Assembly: GCA_014238425.1 (NCBI GenBank)
Contig: JABABD010000029.1
Location: 286,342-350,341 of the forward strand
Source of the DNA: Flavobacteriaceae bacterium
Lineage (GTDB): Bacteria > Bacteroidota > Bacteroidia > Flavobacteriales > Flavobacteriaceae
DNA length: 64,000 bases
Reading direction: 5' to 3'
A program made the translations under genes and the position numbers. The notes under the pieces were generated by a model. The model was not told the origin of the DNA and ran no database searches. It saw only the letters and a program-made list of their open reading frames with translations. Shown piece by piece: positions 57,242-64,000 of the stretch. Position 1 is the first letter of the stretch. Every line of letters starts with the position of its first letter.

Positions 57242-57772
57242 TCATCGACATTTGTCGATAAATCGCTTTCTTGCTCGACTTAATTGAGTGGGTGTTATAC
57301 CAAGATAATTGGCAATATAATAATGTGGAATCCGGTTTATTAAGCTTGGATATTCTTTTAGGAAAAGTTCATATTTTTCTAATGAATTTAAGTTGAGTAA
57401 AGAAACCAATCTTGCTTGTAATTGATGGTTTAGTTTTTGAAATTGGTTTGTGATAATTTCGGTAATTTTCTGGTCTTTATTTACGTTCGCCATTACTTCG
57501 GAATAATCAGCTACTGAAATTTCGCAGTCTTCTAACGCTTCAACTGTCATTGCTGTATTTGTCTTTGGAATATAGCTCCCAATTATCATATCATCTTCTT
57601 GATAAAAATGAGTGGTAATTTCGTTTCCGTCATTATCATAAACAAAACCACGCATAATTCCTTTCTTTAGCATTCCAATCTCAATGCAAGGTTTTCCAAT
57701 TTTAAGAAATAAGTCTCCACCTTTTAAGTGTTTAATTGAGTGTAGAGATCTACTTATTGTTTCTTTGTTCAT
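57242..57772 (-). CDS. Crp/Fnr-family transcriptional regulator
   Basis: 176 aa from the Met at 57772 (MNKETISRSL); the longer frame from 57793 enters repeat D. N-terminal cyclic-nucleotide-binding-like beta roll (LKGGDLFLKIGKPCIEIGML; GFVYDNDGNEITTHFYQEDD) and a C-terminal helix-turn-helix (IANYLGITPTQLSRARKRF). The cAMP-contact arginine is not evident, so a different or no ligand is likely, as usual for this short Bacteroidota group. Confidence 0.87.
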   Translation of the reverse strand: MNKETISRSLHSIKHLKGGDLFLKIGKPCIEIGMLKKGIMRGFVYDNDGNEITTHFYQEDDMIIGSYIPKTNTAMTVEALEDCEISVADYSEVMANVNKDQKITEIITNQFQKLNHQLQARLVSLLNLNSLEKYELFLKEYPSLINRIPHYYIANYLGITPTQLSRARKRFIDKCR

Positions 57773-57791
57773 TTTCGTTCTAATTACTGGC

Positions 57792-57913
57792 AACGTGTTC
57801 TTGTATGGTCTGTAGTGTTGAGGACCTTAAGTTAGCAAAAAGAGAAAGAAGTCTTGGAATTTCGGCAGAAACTCCTAAACATTCATTAAGCACGAAGAAT
57901 TATAGATGTTGTT
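57792..57913 (-). repeat. attC-like intercassette repeat D (type 1)
   Basis: On the minus strand starts AACAACATCTATAA 11 nt after the membrane-protein stop and ends CATACAAGAACACGTT 19 nt before the Crp/Fnr ATG. Its outer flanks are also inverted (TTACTAACAAC and GTTGCCAGTAA). Confidence 0.6.
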
Positions 57914-57924
57914 AGTAACAGTCA

Positions 57925-58329
57925 TTACAATTCTCCAATGAATGGAATATCCCAGAATGGCATGTACTCTGTCCAACCCAAGAAAAAGGAGAATAATACA
58001 TGAATAATTGGAGCGGACAAGAAACTTAAAAAAAGATACCCAATAGTATTTTTTAAACTCATTTTTAAAATAATAGGAGGTAACAGTACGGTCATCAACA
58101 TTGGAATAGGATAATAAATCCACCATTTTAAACCCATTTGCGCACCATATTTACCAAATAACATTCCAGCTACAACAACTAATATCGACAGCAAGAAAAT
58201 AGATTTAATCCTTTTAGAAAAATTCTCTTTGCCCATAACTATTCGGATGACAAAATAGAACAGGATTAATGATGCTAAAATCATCAGAGGAAAATGCCAT
58301 GCAGTATTACCATCCTGTTGAGTTATCAT
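57925..58329 (-). CDS. Hypothetical membrane protein (4 helices)
   Basis: 134 aa with four hydrophobic segments (about 14-32, 42-58, 69-88, 98-116) and a tryptophan-rich end (GWTEYMPFWDIPFIGEL). No family recognised. It is 11 bp downstream of the NTF2-like gene, so the two share a cassette. Confidence 0.72.
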   Translation of the reverse strand: MITQQDGNTAWHFPLMILASLILFYFVIRIVMGKENFSKRIKSIFLLSILVVVAGMLFGKYGAQMGLKWWIYYPIPMLMTVLLPPIILKMSLKNTIGYLFLSFLSAPIIHVLFSFFLGWTEYMPFWDIPFIGEL

Positions 58330-58340
58330 GAGATTAGTTT

Positions 58341-58763
58341 TTAATTGTCTTTTGGATATGCTTGTCCGTCATCTTGACTGGAAGCAGCTGTTGAAGCATT
58401 TCTGTGAATCCAAACCCATTTTCCGTTTTTGTTTTTAAGAACCACCGTCCAGCGAATCGGTACTTTAAGTTCATTTCCTTTATATTCAAGATGTATTATC
58501 AAAGTAACAGATACAACTGCGTGATTTTCCGAAATACGTACATCCAACCAATCCCATTCAAATTTAGTAGCAGTTGCCTCTTCGAAATTCCTTAAGAATA
58601 AATCTCTAACTTCATTTTGCCCAACACAAAGTTCGTCTGCTCCAGTTCCAATAACAGAAATATTGTCAGAATCGTTAAAGACACTCATCATAGCTTCAAT
58701 GTCTTTTGAGCAATAAGCTTTCGCATAATCTTCAAGAGTTGATTTAATTGCTTTTATTTCCAT
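58341..58763 (-). CDS. SnoaL_3/NTF2-like protein
   Basis: 140 aa; cone-shaped NTF2 fold shown by YAKAYCSKDIEAMMSVFNDS, VIGTGADELCVGQNEVRDLF and the C-terminal strand GKWVWIHRNAS, characteristic of the nuclear-transport-factor-2/SnoaL_3 family with a role in small-molecule binding or isomerisation. Cytoplasmic (no signal). Repeat E lies just upstream. Confidence 0.85.
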   Translation of the reverse strand: MEIKAIKSTLEDYAKAYCSKDIEAMMSVFNDSDNISVIGTGADELCVGQNEVRDLFLRNFEEATATKFEWDWLDVRISENHAVVSVTLIIHLEYKGNELKVPIRWTVVLKNKNGKWVWIHRNASTAASSQDDGQAYPKDN

Positions 58764-58798
58764 TTTTAATTGAATTTTGTTCGGTTCGTTTTACATTA

Positions 58799-58923
58799 AA
58801 CACAAAGTGTTCGTGTATGGCTTGTTGCGTTAGCACCAAGATAGGCAAAAGGAACGAACGTTTAATTTAGAGGTGAGGATTTTCCGCGAGGAAAATCAGG
58901 CGCAATGGGCTATACACGTTGTT
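58799..58923 (-). repeat. attC-like intercassette repeat E (type 1)
   Basis: On the minus strand AACAACGTGTATAGCCCATTGCG at one end and CGCAACAAGCCATACACGAAC...TTTGTGTT at the other. The arms pair (GTGTATAGC with GCCATACAC, GCG with CGC) and the second arm has extra unpaired bases. A short coding-like tail (MSRPTWRNKRNGK, TAG at 58940) precedes it by 16 nt, 72 nt after the VOC stop, and may be a gene remnant. Confidence 0.65.
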
Positions 58924-58995
58924 GGCAGTAGTTATTTTTCTATTTTCCATTTCGTTTATTCCTCCAAGTAGGACGGCTCATGTCATAATTCAAAT

Positions 58996-59421
58996 TTATT
59001 CTGAAAGGTTAAGTTGCCATGAAATACCAAATCTATCTTCACACCATCCAAATTTTTTACCAAAGCCGTAATCCCCTGAATCGTAGTTGTCAAGAGGAAC
59101 CATAATCTGGCCTCCATTTGAAGAAAGTTCTTCGTATAAAGTTTGTATCTCATTTTCTGTGTTACATTCAACGAACAGTGATACTCCTGGTGTAAATGAC
59201 CAAGCGTGATTAAAATTACTTTCGGAAACCATGTAGGCTGCACCATTTAATGTAAATACTCCATATTTGATAAGCTCAGGTGTTCCTCCAGCCTCTCCAT
59301 CTGAGTATTTTGTGATGCTTCTAATTTCCGAATTCGGAAAGATAGAAGTGTAGAAATTTATCGCTTCTTCAGCCTTTCCGCATTGATTACCTACAAATGT
59401 TAGAAATGTTGTTGTTTTCAT
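58996..59421 (-). CDS. VOC-family (PhnB/3-demethylubiquinone-methyltransferase-like) protein
   Basis: 141 aa starting at the Met at 59421 (MKTTTFLTFVGNQCGKAEEA). Features of the PhnB-like glyoxalase fold: AINFYTSIFPNSEI, YMVSESNFNHAWSFTPGVSLFVEC, GKKFGWCEDRFGISWQ. Function of this group is not established despite the family name. It overlaps the DUF4199 gene by 35 bp. Confidence 0.88.
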   Translation of the reverse strand: MKTTTFLTFVGNQCGKAEEAINFYTSIFPNSEIRSITKYSDGEAGGTPELIKYGVFTLNGAAYMVSESNFNHAWSFTPGVSLFVECNTENEIQTLYEELSSNGGQIMVPLDNYDSGDYGFGKKFGWCEDRFGISWQLNLSE

Positions 59422-59971
59422 TTTCTTCGTTTTTTTTTCTTTGGTTTTCAAATTTATGATTTTTCTTTTTCTTAAGGATCAATGCACTTGTTAGCGCAAC
59501 TACTAATCCTATAGGTAATACTTCGAAGTAGGTAATCAAAATCACAAAAAGCGGATTTTTAGACATTTCTTTAAAATTTGCCATTTCTTCCGTTTTTGCT
59601 TGTAAATCAGCTTGAGCAGTACTTTCTAGAATATAAGATGTGTAAACGTCAATGAAATCTGGAACAAAGAGATAGTAATAAAACATCGAAACAACCACAT
59701 ACAATATAGAACCCACTAAAGCAATCAATGCTCCAATTTTAAAGGCTTTACCATAGGAGATGAATCCGTCAAGGTTTTTATTTCGGTAATTTCTGACGCC
59801 AAAATAAATAAGTGAAAATAACACGACCATAGTAGTATAACCAACTACATCATTGCCTTTATAGTTAGTGTCGCCATACATCATATTGACGTGTGTAATC
59901 ATATTGATACACAGTGTTATACCTATGATCAGTCCATAAATTAATATATTTTTTTTCATGATTCTACTCAT
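59387..59971 (-). CDS. DUF4199-like membrane protein
   Basis: 194 aa with four hydrophobic segments (about 8-25, 43-60, 76-100, 143-168) and the DUF4199-like features GFISYGKAFKIGALIALVGSI and an Asn/Lys-rich C-terminus. The start could be the Met at 59959. It overlaps the VOC gene by 35 bp in another frame, so the two are co-translated. Confidence 0.75.
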   Translation of the reverse strand: MSRIMKKNILIYGLIIGITLCINMITHVNMMYGDTNYKGNDVVGYTTMVVLFSLIYFGVRNYRNKNLDGFISYGKAFKIGALIALVGSILYVVVSMFYYYLFVPDFIDVYTSYILESTAQADLQAKTEEMANFKEMSKNPLFVILITYFEVLPIGLVVALTSALILKKKKNHKFENQRKKNEENENNNISNICR

Positions 59972-60077
59972 TTTAAATTCTAGTGTAAAGCTAAAATTCC
60001 TAAAATGATTTTAGTTCATACTTTCGTACCGATTGTGTGTTCCGAAAACAAAAAATGGCACTAAAGTACTATGTCTT

Positions 60078-60545
60078 TTATTCTGTGATTTTGAGCCTTT
60101 TTGCTTTCGCGATTGCCTGTGCTCGACTTCTTTACGTTCATTTTTGTATAGAGATTGGAAACGTGGGTTTAACCGTGCTTATAGATAAGAATAAATTGTT
60201 TGCTATGTCAGAATTGCTTTGTCCCTTTGTTACCAATTGTAGAACTTCGTATTCTCGCCTGGTAAGGTTGAGTTTTTCCAGTTCAATCTCGTTTATTGTA
60301 AAATCGTCTGTTTGTGGTACGATCACTTCCTTTTCTATAATTACTTTCTCAATCTTTGGTTTGGTCAATTGTGTCGCGATCCAAACTCCCAAAATTGTAA
60401 AAAAGACTGCAATCAACCCTATGTAAATGTCTATCGAGTTGTCAACGATTAGGAATTTCCATTGTAGCCATTTCAAAGTAAAAACCAAAATGGCTAAAAT
60501 CAGTCCGTATAAAATTATATGTTTAAGGTCCTTTAAAAAGGTCAT
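60078..60545 (-). pseudogene. Membrane-anchored LuxR-type regulator with frameshifts
   Basis: The frame from 60545 gives two membrane helices, a linker and most of a LuxR helix-turn-helix (NLTRREYEVLQLVTKGQSNS, then NLFLSISTVK) but then turns to PTFPISIQK and stops at 60138. One base shift near 60168 restores THVSNLYTKMNVK, and another near 60130 restores RSRAQAIAKAKRLKITE and a TAA at 60078, the normal end of the family. Two shifts within 40 bp truncate the DNA-binding domain, so it is likely nonfunctional. Confidence 0.75.
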
Positions 60546-60584
60546 GATTTGATTTTGAGCTATGTGGTGGTTTTGCTTGCGTAC

Positions 60585-60708
60585 AATGTGTTTGTGTATG
60601 ATTTCGTTGCGTGTTTAAGGAACTAATTTAGCAAATACAAACCGAATAGAAAATTTGAGAGGAATTCCCAAATAGGTTAGAACCAAGCAATTAATTGTAC
60701 ACGGTGTT
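60585..60708 (-). repeat. attC-like intercassette repeat F (type 1 variant)
   Basis: Minus strand: AACACCGTGTACAATTAATTGC 13 nt after the stop of the lipoprotein gene, then a 90-nt middle, then CGCAACGAAATCATACACAAACACATT. The arms pair (GTGTAC...TTGC with GCAA/CATACAC). The terminal GTT is degenerate here (ATTGT). Confidence 0.55.
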
Positions 60709-60721
60709 GGCATTTCGTTTT

Positions 60722-61282
60722 TTAATTTTTGTGCATTTTTTTTTGAATGTCGTTGTACTCTTTAGGAAATTTAAGTACTTCATTTTCAAAATCCCTCAGA
60801 ACTGAATTTATCAACCATTTTCCTTTTATTTTAACCAATTGAAGCGTGTTTACTGCTCTTGCTCCAATTGAATCTTTTGTATTGAAATAATACGCATGAT
60901 AACTTATTCGATGCGCTATTGCCCCAAAATATTCAGTTTTACCAGCTATCTCAAATTCTTCCATTAAAGTTAAACTTCCTTCACTAATTGACTTTTGAAA
61001 ACCTTGAATTGCTTCTTCCAACGAAACAATAGAAAGTTCTCCATTTGCCGCCGTTTGAATTGTTGCTGTAGAAGTGAAATAACTTCTTATTTCTTCGAAA
61101 TCTAATTCGTCAGCATTGTCAAAACTCCACGCTTTATATGCATCAATAACAGTTTTATTTATGTTCTTTTCAATATTTGAAATCATTTTGGAATCACTTT
61201 TAGACAGTTTTTTATCAACTTTGGCTTTATTACATGACATTAAGGTAAAAATTATAATAAAAGAAGCAATTAGTTGTTTCAT
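60722..61282 (-). CDS. NTF2-like lipoprotein
   Basis: 186 aa with a lipobox (LMSC, residue 17). The mature part has a calculated NTF2-like layout: helix (TVIDAYKAWSFDNADELDF), the YFTSTATIQTAANGELSIV strand, and C-terminal strands (TLQLVKIKGKWLINSVLRDF). Third NTF2/SnoaL-like protein of this array. No substrate can be assigned. Flanked by repeats F and G as a single-gene cassette. Confidence 0.8.
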   Translation of the reverse strand: MKQLIASFIIIFTLMSCNKAKVDKKLSKSDSKMISNIEKNINKTVIDAYKAWSFDNADELDFEEIRSYFTSTATIQTAANGELSIVSLEEAIQGFQKSISEGSLTLMEEFEIAGKTEYFGAIAHRISYHAYYFNTKDSIGARAVNTLQLVKIKGKWLINSVLRDFENEVLKFPKEYNDIQKKMHKN

Positions 61283-61340
61283 AATTTATTTTTTTAATTG
61301 TTAATCATTTCAAGGAATAGGTTTCTCCAAATGGCGCGCC

Positions 61341-61521
61341 AATAAAGGGTTTGTATATGAAAAGTATGGCAGAAAGTAGGCTGTTTGCATTCAGTTGAGC
61401 CAATAGCCATATTTTTAACTTTTCAGTTTTAGAAATACAAAATTAAAAATGAGGTGGCATTGTAAACCCACAAATACCTTTCGATTAAGCCAAAATCACT
61501 CTATTTTTTATATACGTTGTT
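61341..61521 (-). repeat. attC-like intercassette repeat G (long type 1)
   Basis: Minus strand: AACAACGTATATAAAAAATAG ... TTTCATATACAAACCCTTTATT. Arms GTATAT and ATATAC match the type 1 layout, but the interior is longer (181 bp in all) and the end motif is weak. It lies 129 nt after the MddA-like stop; the gap holds about 27 codons in the same frame as MddA that read IENDSLELKLLKQN before TGA at 61564. Together with its flanks it accounts for the 368-bp gene-free stretch. Confidence 0.4.
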
Positions 61522-61650
61522 ACTTGCTGTTGTTTCCTTAGTTTCTAAAATTTCGAATGAACTTCAATTCTGTTTGAGTAATTTCAGCTCAAGACTATCA
61601 TTTTCAATTTTATTAATATACAATATGCTGTTAATATGATAATTGTATGC

Positions 61651-62394
61651 TTAATTAGTCTTATTTATTTTTGTAAATGGAACAATCATAGGTACCTTTT
61701 TTTGGTAGTTTACATAAGCTTCACCAATTTGGTTTTTCAGATCTTTTTCTTCCAAATATTTCACGGCAATAAGAATATAAGTCGTAGTTATCACAGCAAA
61801 TATAAGGTGGCCGAATGTCATCACTGGTGCTGCCCAGAAGGCAATGATAAATCCTAACATAATTGGATGTCTAACTAATGTGTAGAAATATTTAATCTGA
61901 AATTTCGGATTTGGAGTAAGTCTTCCTTTTAGATTGTTGTATACCTGGGTCAATCCAAAAAGCTCGAAATGGCTAATCATAAATGTTGAGATTAGTACAA
62001 TGATCCACCCCAAGAAAAATAGGCCAGTTAAAACCAACGCAATGGTTTCATTTTGCACTTCCCAAATTACCGATGTTATGGGCTGCCATTTCCAGTACAG
62101 CAGTATTAATGCTAAGCTTGAAAATAAAACATAAGTGCTTCGTTCTATGGAAGGATTAATAAATTTTGTAAGCCATTTTTTAAATGCAGGTCTTGCCATG
62201 ATGCTATGTTGTAGTGCAAATACACTCAGTAGAATAATATTGGTTACAATAGCACTTATCAAAGAAGGTTCTGTACCAGAGTCTATTGTTTTCGGAACGA
62301 ACATGTTGCCAACAAAGCCTATGGCATATAAAAATGCAACAAGGAAAATTACATAAGCCAATACCCCATACGTCAAACTGATAATTTTTTTCAT
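61651..62394 (-). CDS. mddA: MddA-like methanethiol S-methyltransferase / isoprenylcysteine methyltransferase family
   Basis: 247 aa from the Met at 62394 (MKKIISLTYGVLAYVIF); the longer frame to 62511 runs over the stop of the gene before. Six or more membrane helices, the ALQHSIMARPAFKKW segment, LFGLTQVYNNLKG and the cofactor loop YTLVRHPIMLGFIIAFW. These match MddA, which methylates methanethiol to dimethyl sulfide. The symbol depends on homology judged by eye. Confidence 0.78.
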   Translation of the reverse strand: MKKIISLTYGVLAYVIFLVAFLYAIGFVGNMFVPKTIDSGTEPSLISAIVTNIILLSVFALQHSIMARPAFKKWLTKFINPSIERSTYVLFSSLALILLYWKWQPITSVIWEVQNETIALVLTGLFFLGWIIVLISTFMISHFELFGLTQVYNNLKGRLTPNPKFQIKYFYTLVRHPIMLGFIIAFWAAPVMTFGHLIFAVITTTYILIAVKYLEEKDLKNQIGEAYVNYQKKVPMIVPFTKINKTN

Positions 62395-62507
62395 TTTTTT
62401 ATAGTTTAGTGTTACAGGTGTAAAGATGTTGGAAAAGAATGGACTAGGATTTCCTAATTCGTTCAAATAGTGTATTCTAAAGCCCAAGTGGATGAGCCAA
62501 TATGATA

Positions 62508-63698
62508 TCACTTTTGTACTTTTAAATGTTGTGTTTTAAATTTGAGAGGAGGCAACTTATATTTTTTATTAAAGGACTGTATGAAATGTGAGCTGCTTTT
62601 AAAGCCACTTTCATAAGCGATTTCATTTACTTGTAAGTCCGTTGAGAATAAAAGAGATTTTGAATATTCTAATCTTTTGTTCATCAAACATTTTGAAGGT
62701 GTTGTGTCAAAAGTATTTTTGAAATCTCTTTTAAAAGCTGAAAGACTTTTACCGTAGAGTTTTGCAAAATCTTCAATTTTTAAATGATTTTTAAAGTTTT
62801 CTGATATAATTTTTTCAATGTTTGATTTTATATTTTGTGATGATTGACTGGCTTCTTTTGTAGGTCTCTTTCCGGTAATAAACCCCTGAATTTCAGATAA
62901 CACAGAAAAGGTGTCACCTGTCCAAAATAAATGATCATCACCAGGTAACTCAACAAATATTGAATTTGGAATATGTTTAGCAATATATTTTCCTTCTTCA
63001 ACGTTGCAATCTAAATCATTGGTTCTATGAAGAATCAATGCAGGAACCTTGATAGTACTCAAAATAGTTGTGATATCGGCTTCCGTATTCATCTTGGCAA
63101 GGGCTAATGCCGCACCGGGGCTTGCCCCTGATCGTAAATAATTTGAAAAAACCCCAATATATTCTAAGTCGTGCGACATAGACGGCATAAGGGTCTTTAT
63201 GTCCATGAATTTATCACTACCCCAACCTTCCTCAATGAGTTTGTAAAATATTTCTCGTTCTTCAGGTTTAGGTGCCCAAGGATAATCTTCTGAATATATT
63301 CTTTTTGCCCAGATGCCAAAGGTTATTAAAGCAACTGTATTTTGAGGGTAAGTGGCCGCAAAGAGCGAGGAAACAACCCCACCTTCTGAATGTCCGAATA
63401 AAATGGCCTTTTCTGAATTCGTGGCATCCATAACACATTTAATATCATCCATTCGCTCTTCTAAAGTTGATGTTGCCTTAACTCGGTCAGAAAGTCCTGT
63501 GCCTCTTTTATCAAACAATATAAGCCTAGTAAATTTTAGAAGTTGTTTTAAAAAGCTTGATATTTTTGGGTCTTTCCACATCATATCTAAATTCGAAACC
63601 CAACCTGGTATATAAATAAGGTCTACTGGACCTTCACCTACCATTTGGTAAGCGATATTTATTGTTCCACTTTTGGTGTATTTGGTTATTGGTTTCAT
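62508..63698 (-). CDS. Alpha/beta hydrolase fused to an AraC-type DNA-binding domain
   Basis: 396 aa. Residues 1-270 are an alpha/beta hydrolase of the kind usually fused to adenylate cyclases (VDLIYIPGWVSNLD; LFDKRGTGLSDR); the nucleophile is Ser104 in FGHSEGG, with Asp228 or 230 and His256 (PGDDHLFW) as likely partners. Residues ~295-390 are an AraC double helix-turn-helix (IEDFAKLYGKSLSAFKRDFK; EIAYESGFKSSSHFIQSFNK). A regulator that senses or degrades its ligand with the hydrolase domain is inferred. It lies between repeat H and mddA. Confidence 0.88.
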   Translation of the reverse strand: MKPITKYTKSGTINIAYQMVGEGPVDLIYIPGWVSNLDMMWKDPKISSFLKQLLKFTRLILFDKRGTGLSDRVKATSTLEERMDDIKCVMDATNSEKAILFGHSEGGVVSSLFAATYPQNTVALITFGIWAKRIYSEDYPWAPKPEEREIFYKLIEEGWGSDKFMDIKTLMPSMSHDLEYIGVFSNYLRSGASPGAALALAKMNTEADITTILSTIKVPALILHRTNDLDCNVEEGKYIAKHIPNSIFVELPGDDHLFWTGDTFSVLSEIQGFITGKRPTKEASQSSQNIKSNIEKIISENFKNHLKIEDFAKLYGKSLSAFKRDFKNTFDTTPSKCLMNKRLEYSKSLLFSTDLQVNEIAYESGFKSSSHFIQSFNKKYKLPPLKFKTQHLKVQK

Positions 63699-63785
63699 AT
63701 CATTCTTTAGATTTTGATTGATGCAGTATGGTGTTTTTTATTAAAACTCCTGATGTACTTATCAGCAAGTTCTGCAATTGCGGGT

Positions 63786-63916
63786 AACTGCAGGGTTAAA
63801 CGTAGTTCTGATTTGCGAATGAAAAGATAATAAATTCTGTAACAATAGTTTGAGAATGGGACTTCGAAATACTCTCAAATTATTGGTCATCAATTAGCTT
63901 CGTTTAACGAAGCGTT
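63786..63916 (-). repeat. attC-like intercassette repeat H (type 2)
   Basis: Homologous to repeat B along its whole length. Minus strand: AACGCTTCGTTAAACG ... CGTTTAACCCTGCAGTT. After the final GTT the two copies differ completely (ACCCGC here, AGCTAC in B). On the other side identity continues through about 20 bp to the stop codon region. Confidence 0.65.
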
Positions 63917-63930
63917 AATTGTAGAATTTA

Positions 63931-64000
63931 TTAGATTGAGAATTCAAGGATCAGGATCAAATTACTTTTAACCGACGATGGCACACGTTTTAGCTCGAAG
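63931..64000 (-). CDS. 3' end of an unidentified gene (partial)
   Basis: An open frame enters from the window edge and stops at TAA 63931-63933 (ELKRVPSSVKSNLILILEFSI). The stop is 14 nt before repeat H, the same distance as the GlcG-like gene from repeat B, which supports it being a real cassette end. No family can be named from 22 residues. Confidence 0.35.
   Translation of the reverse strand, partial: FELKRVPSSVKSNLILILEFSI

Noticed and set aside
59972..60136. Gene on the + strand at 60037-60426
   Set aside because: Antisense to the frameshifted LuxR-type gene, with low-complexity composition.
61530..61650. In-frame continuation after the MddA-like stop as a read-through domain
   Set aside because: Only about 27 codons, no domain and no read-through context; more likely chance or a remnant.

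Overview
The window is AT-rich chromosomal DNA from a member of the Bacteroidota, almost certainly a marine-type Flavobacteriaceae. Supporting marks are a type IX secretion (T9SS) C-terminal sorting domain, a SusC/SusD pair, a PorT-like protein, a periplasmic-sensor two-component pair with TPR repeats, and TAnnTTTG-type promoter -7 boxes. I saw no insertion sequence, CRISPR array or rRNA.

Positions 1-53.2 kb are ordinary core chromosome. From the left: a phosphate porin and PiT transporter; dGTPase; a large T9SS-exported beta-propeller-like protein; dxs; tadA; a cold-shock protein; a ClC channel that lacks its gating glutamate; aspS; an orphan SusC/SusD pair; a TetR-TolC-MFP-RND efflux operon; a polyprenyl synthase; sucA, an M23 peptidase gene and sucB in one run; a LuxR/histidine-kinase pair; TatD and asparaginase; tRNA-Ser(GGA); an ExbB-x-ExbD-ExbD-PorT cluster; rpoN; asnS; an MMPL exporter; a TlpA/beta-barrel pair; and the translation block rplM-rpsI, rpsB-tsf, pyrH, frr. 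Many transcription units end in clear hairpin terminators. A possible unannotated small RNA, with promoter, two hairpins and a terminator, lies on the + strand at about 44.21-44.33 kb, opposite the 3' end of the MMPL gene.

Positions 53.3-64 kb are different. Here are about fifteen small accessory genes and broken genes, all on the minus strand: a P-loop kinase, NTF2/SnoaL-like proteins, a GlcG-like protein, AraC, Crp and LuxR-type regulators, SRPBCC, VOC, DUF4199, an MddA-like methyltransferase and a hydrolase-AraC fusion. Blocks of one to three genes are separated by eight structured 118-181 bp repeats. Seen on the minus strand, most repeats begin with AAC or AACAAC 11-16 nt after a stop codon and end in GTT, or a degenerate form of it, before the next gene. 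The arms are complementary. This is the layout of an integron-like cassette array with attC-like sites, although the core sites are not canonical and no integrase is in view. One repeat is a hybrid of the two repeat types. Next to it is a chimeric pseudogene made of two unrelated gene fragments, a sign of past recombination.

The window cuts a gene at each end: the PiT transporter at 1 and a short unidentified 3' coding end at 64000. Starts were moved inward from the longest ORF where family start, signal peptide or promoter position argued for it; each case is stated.
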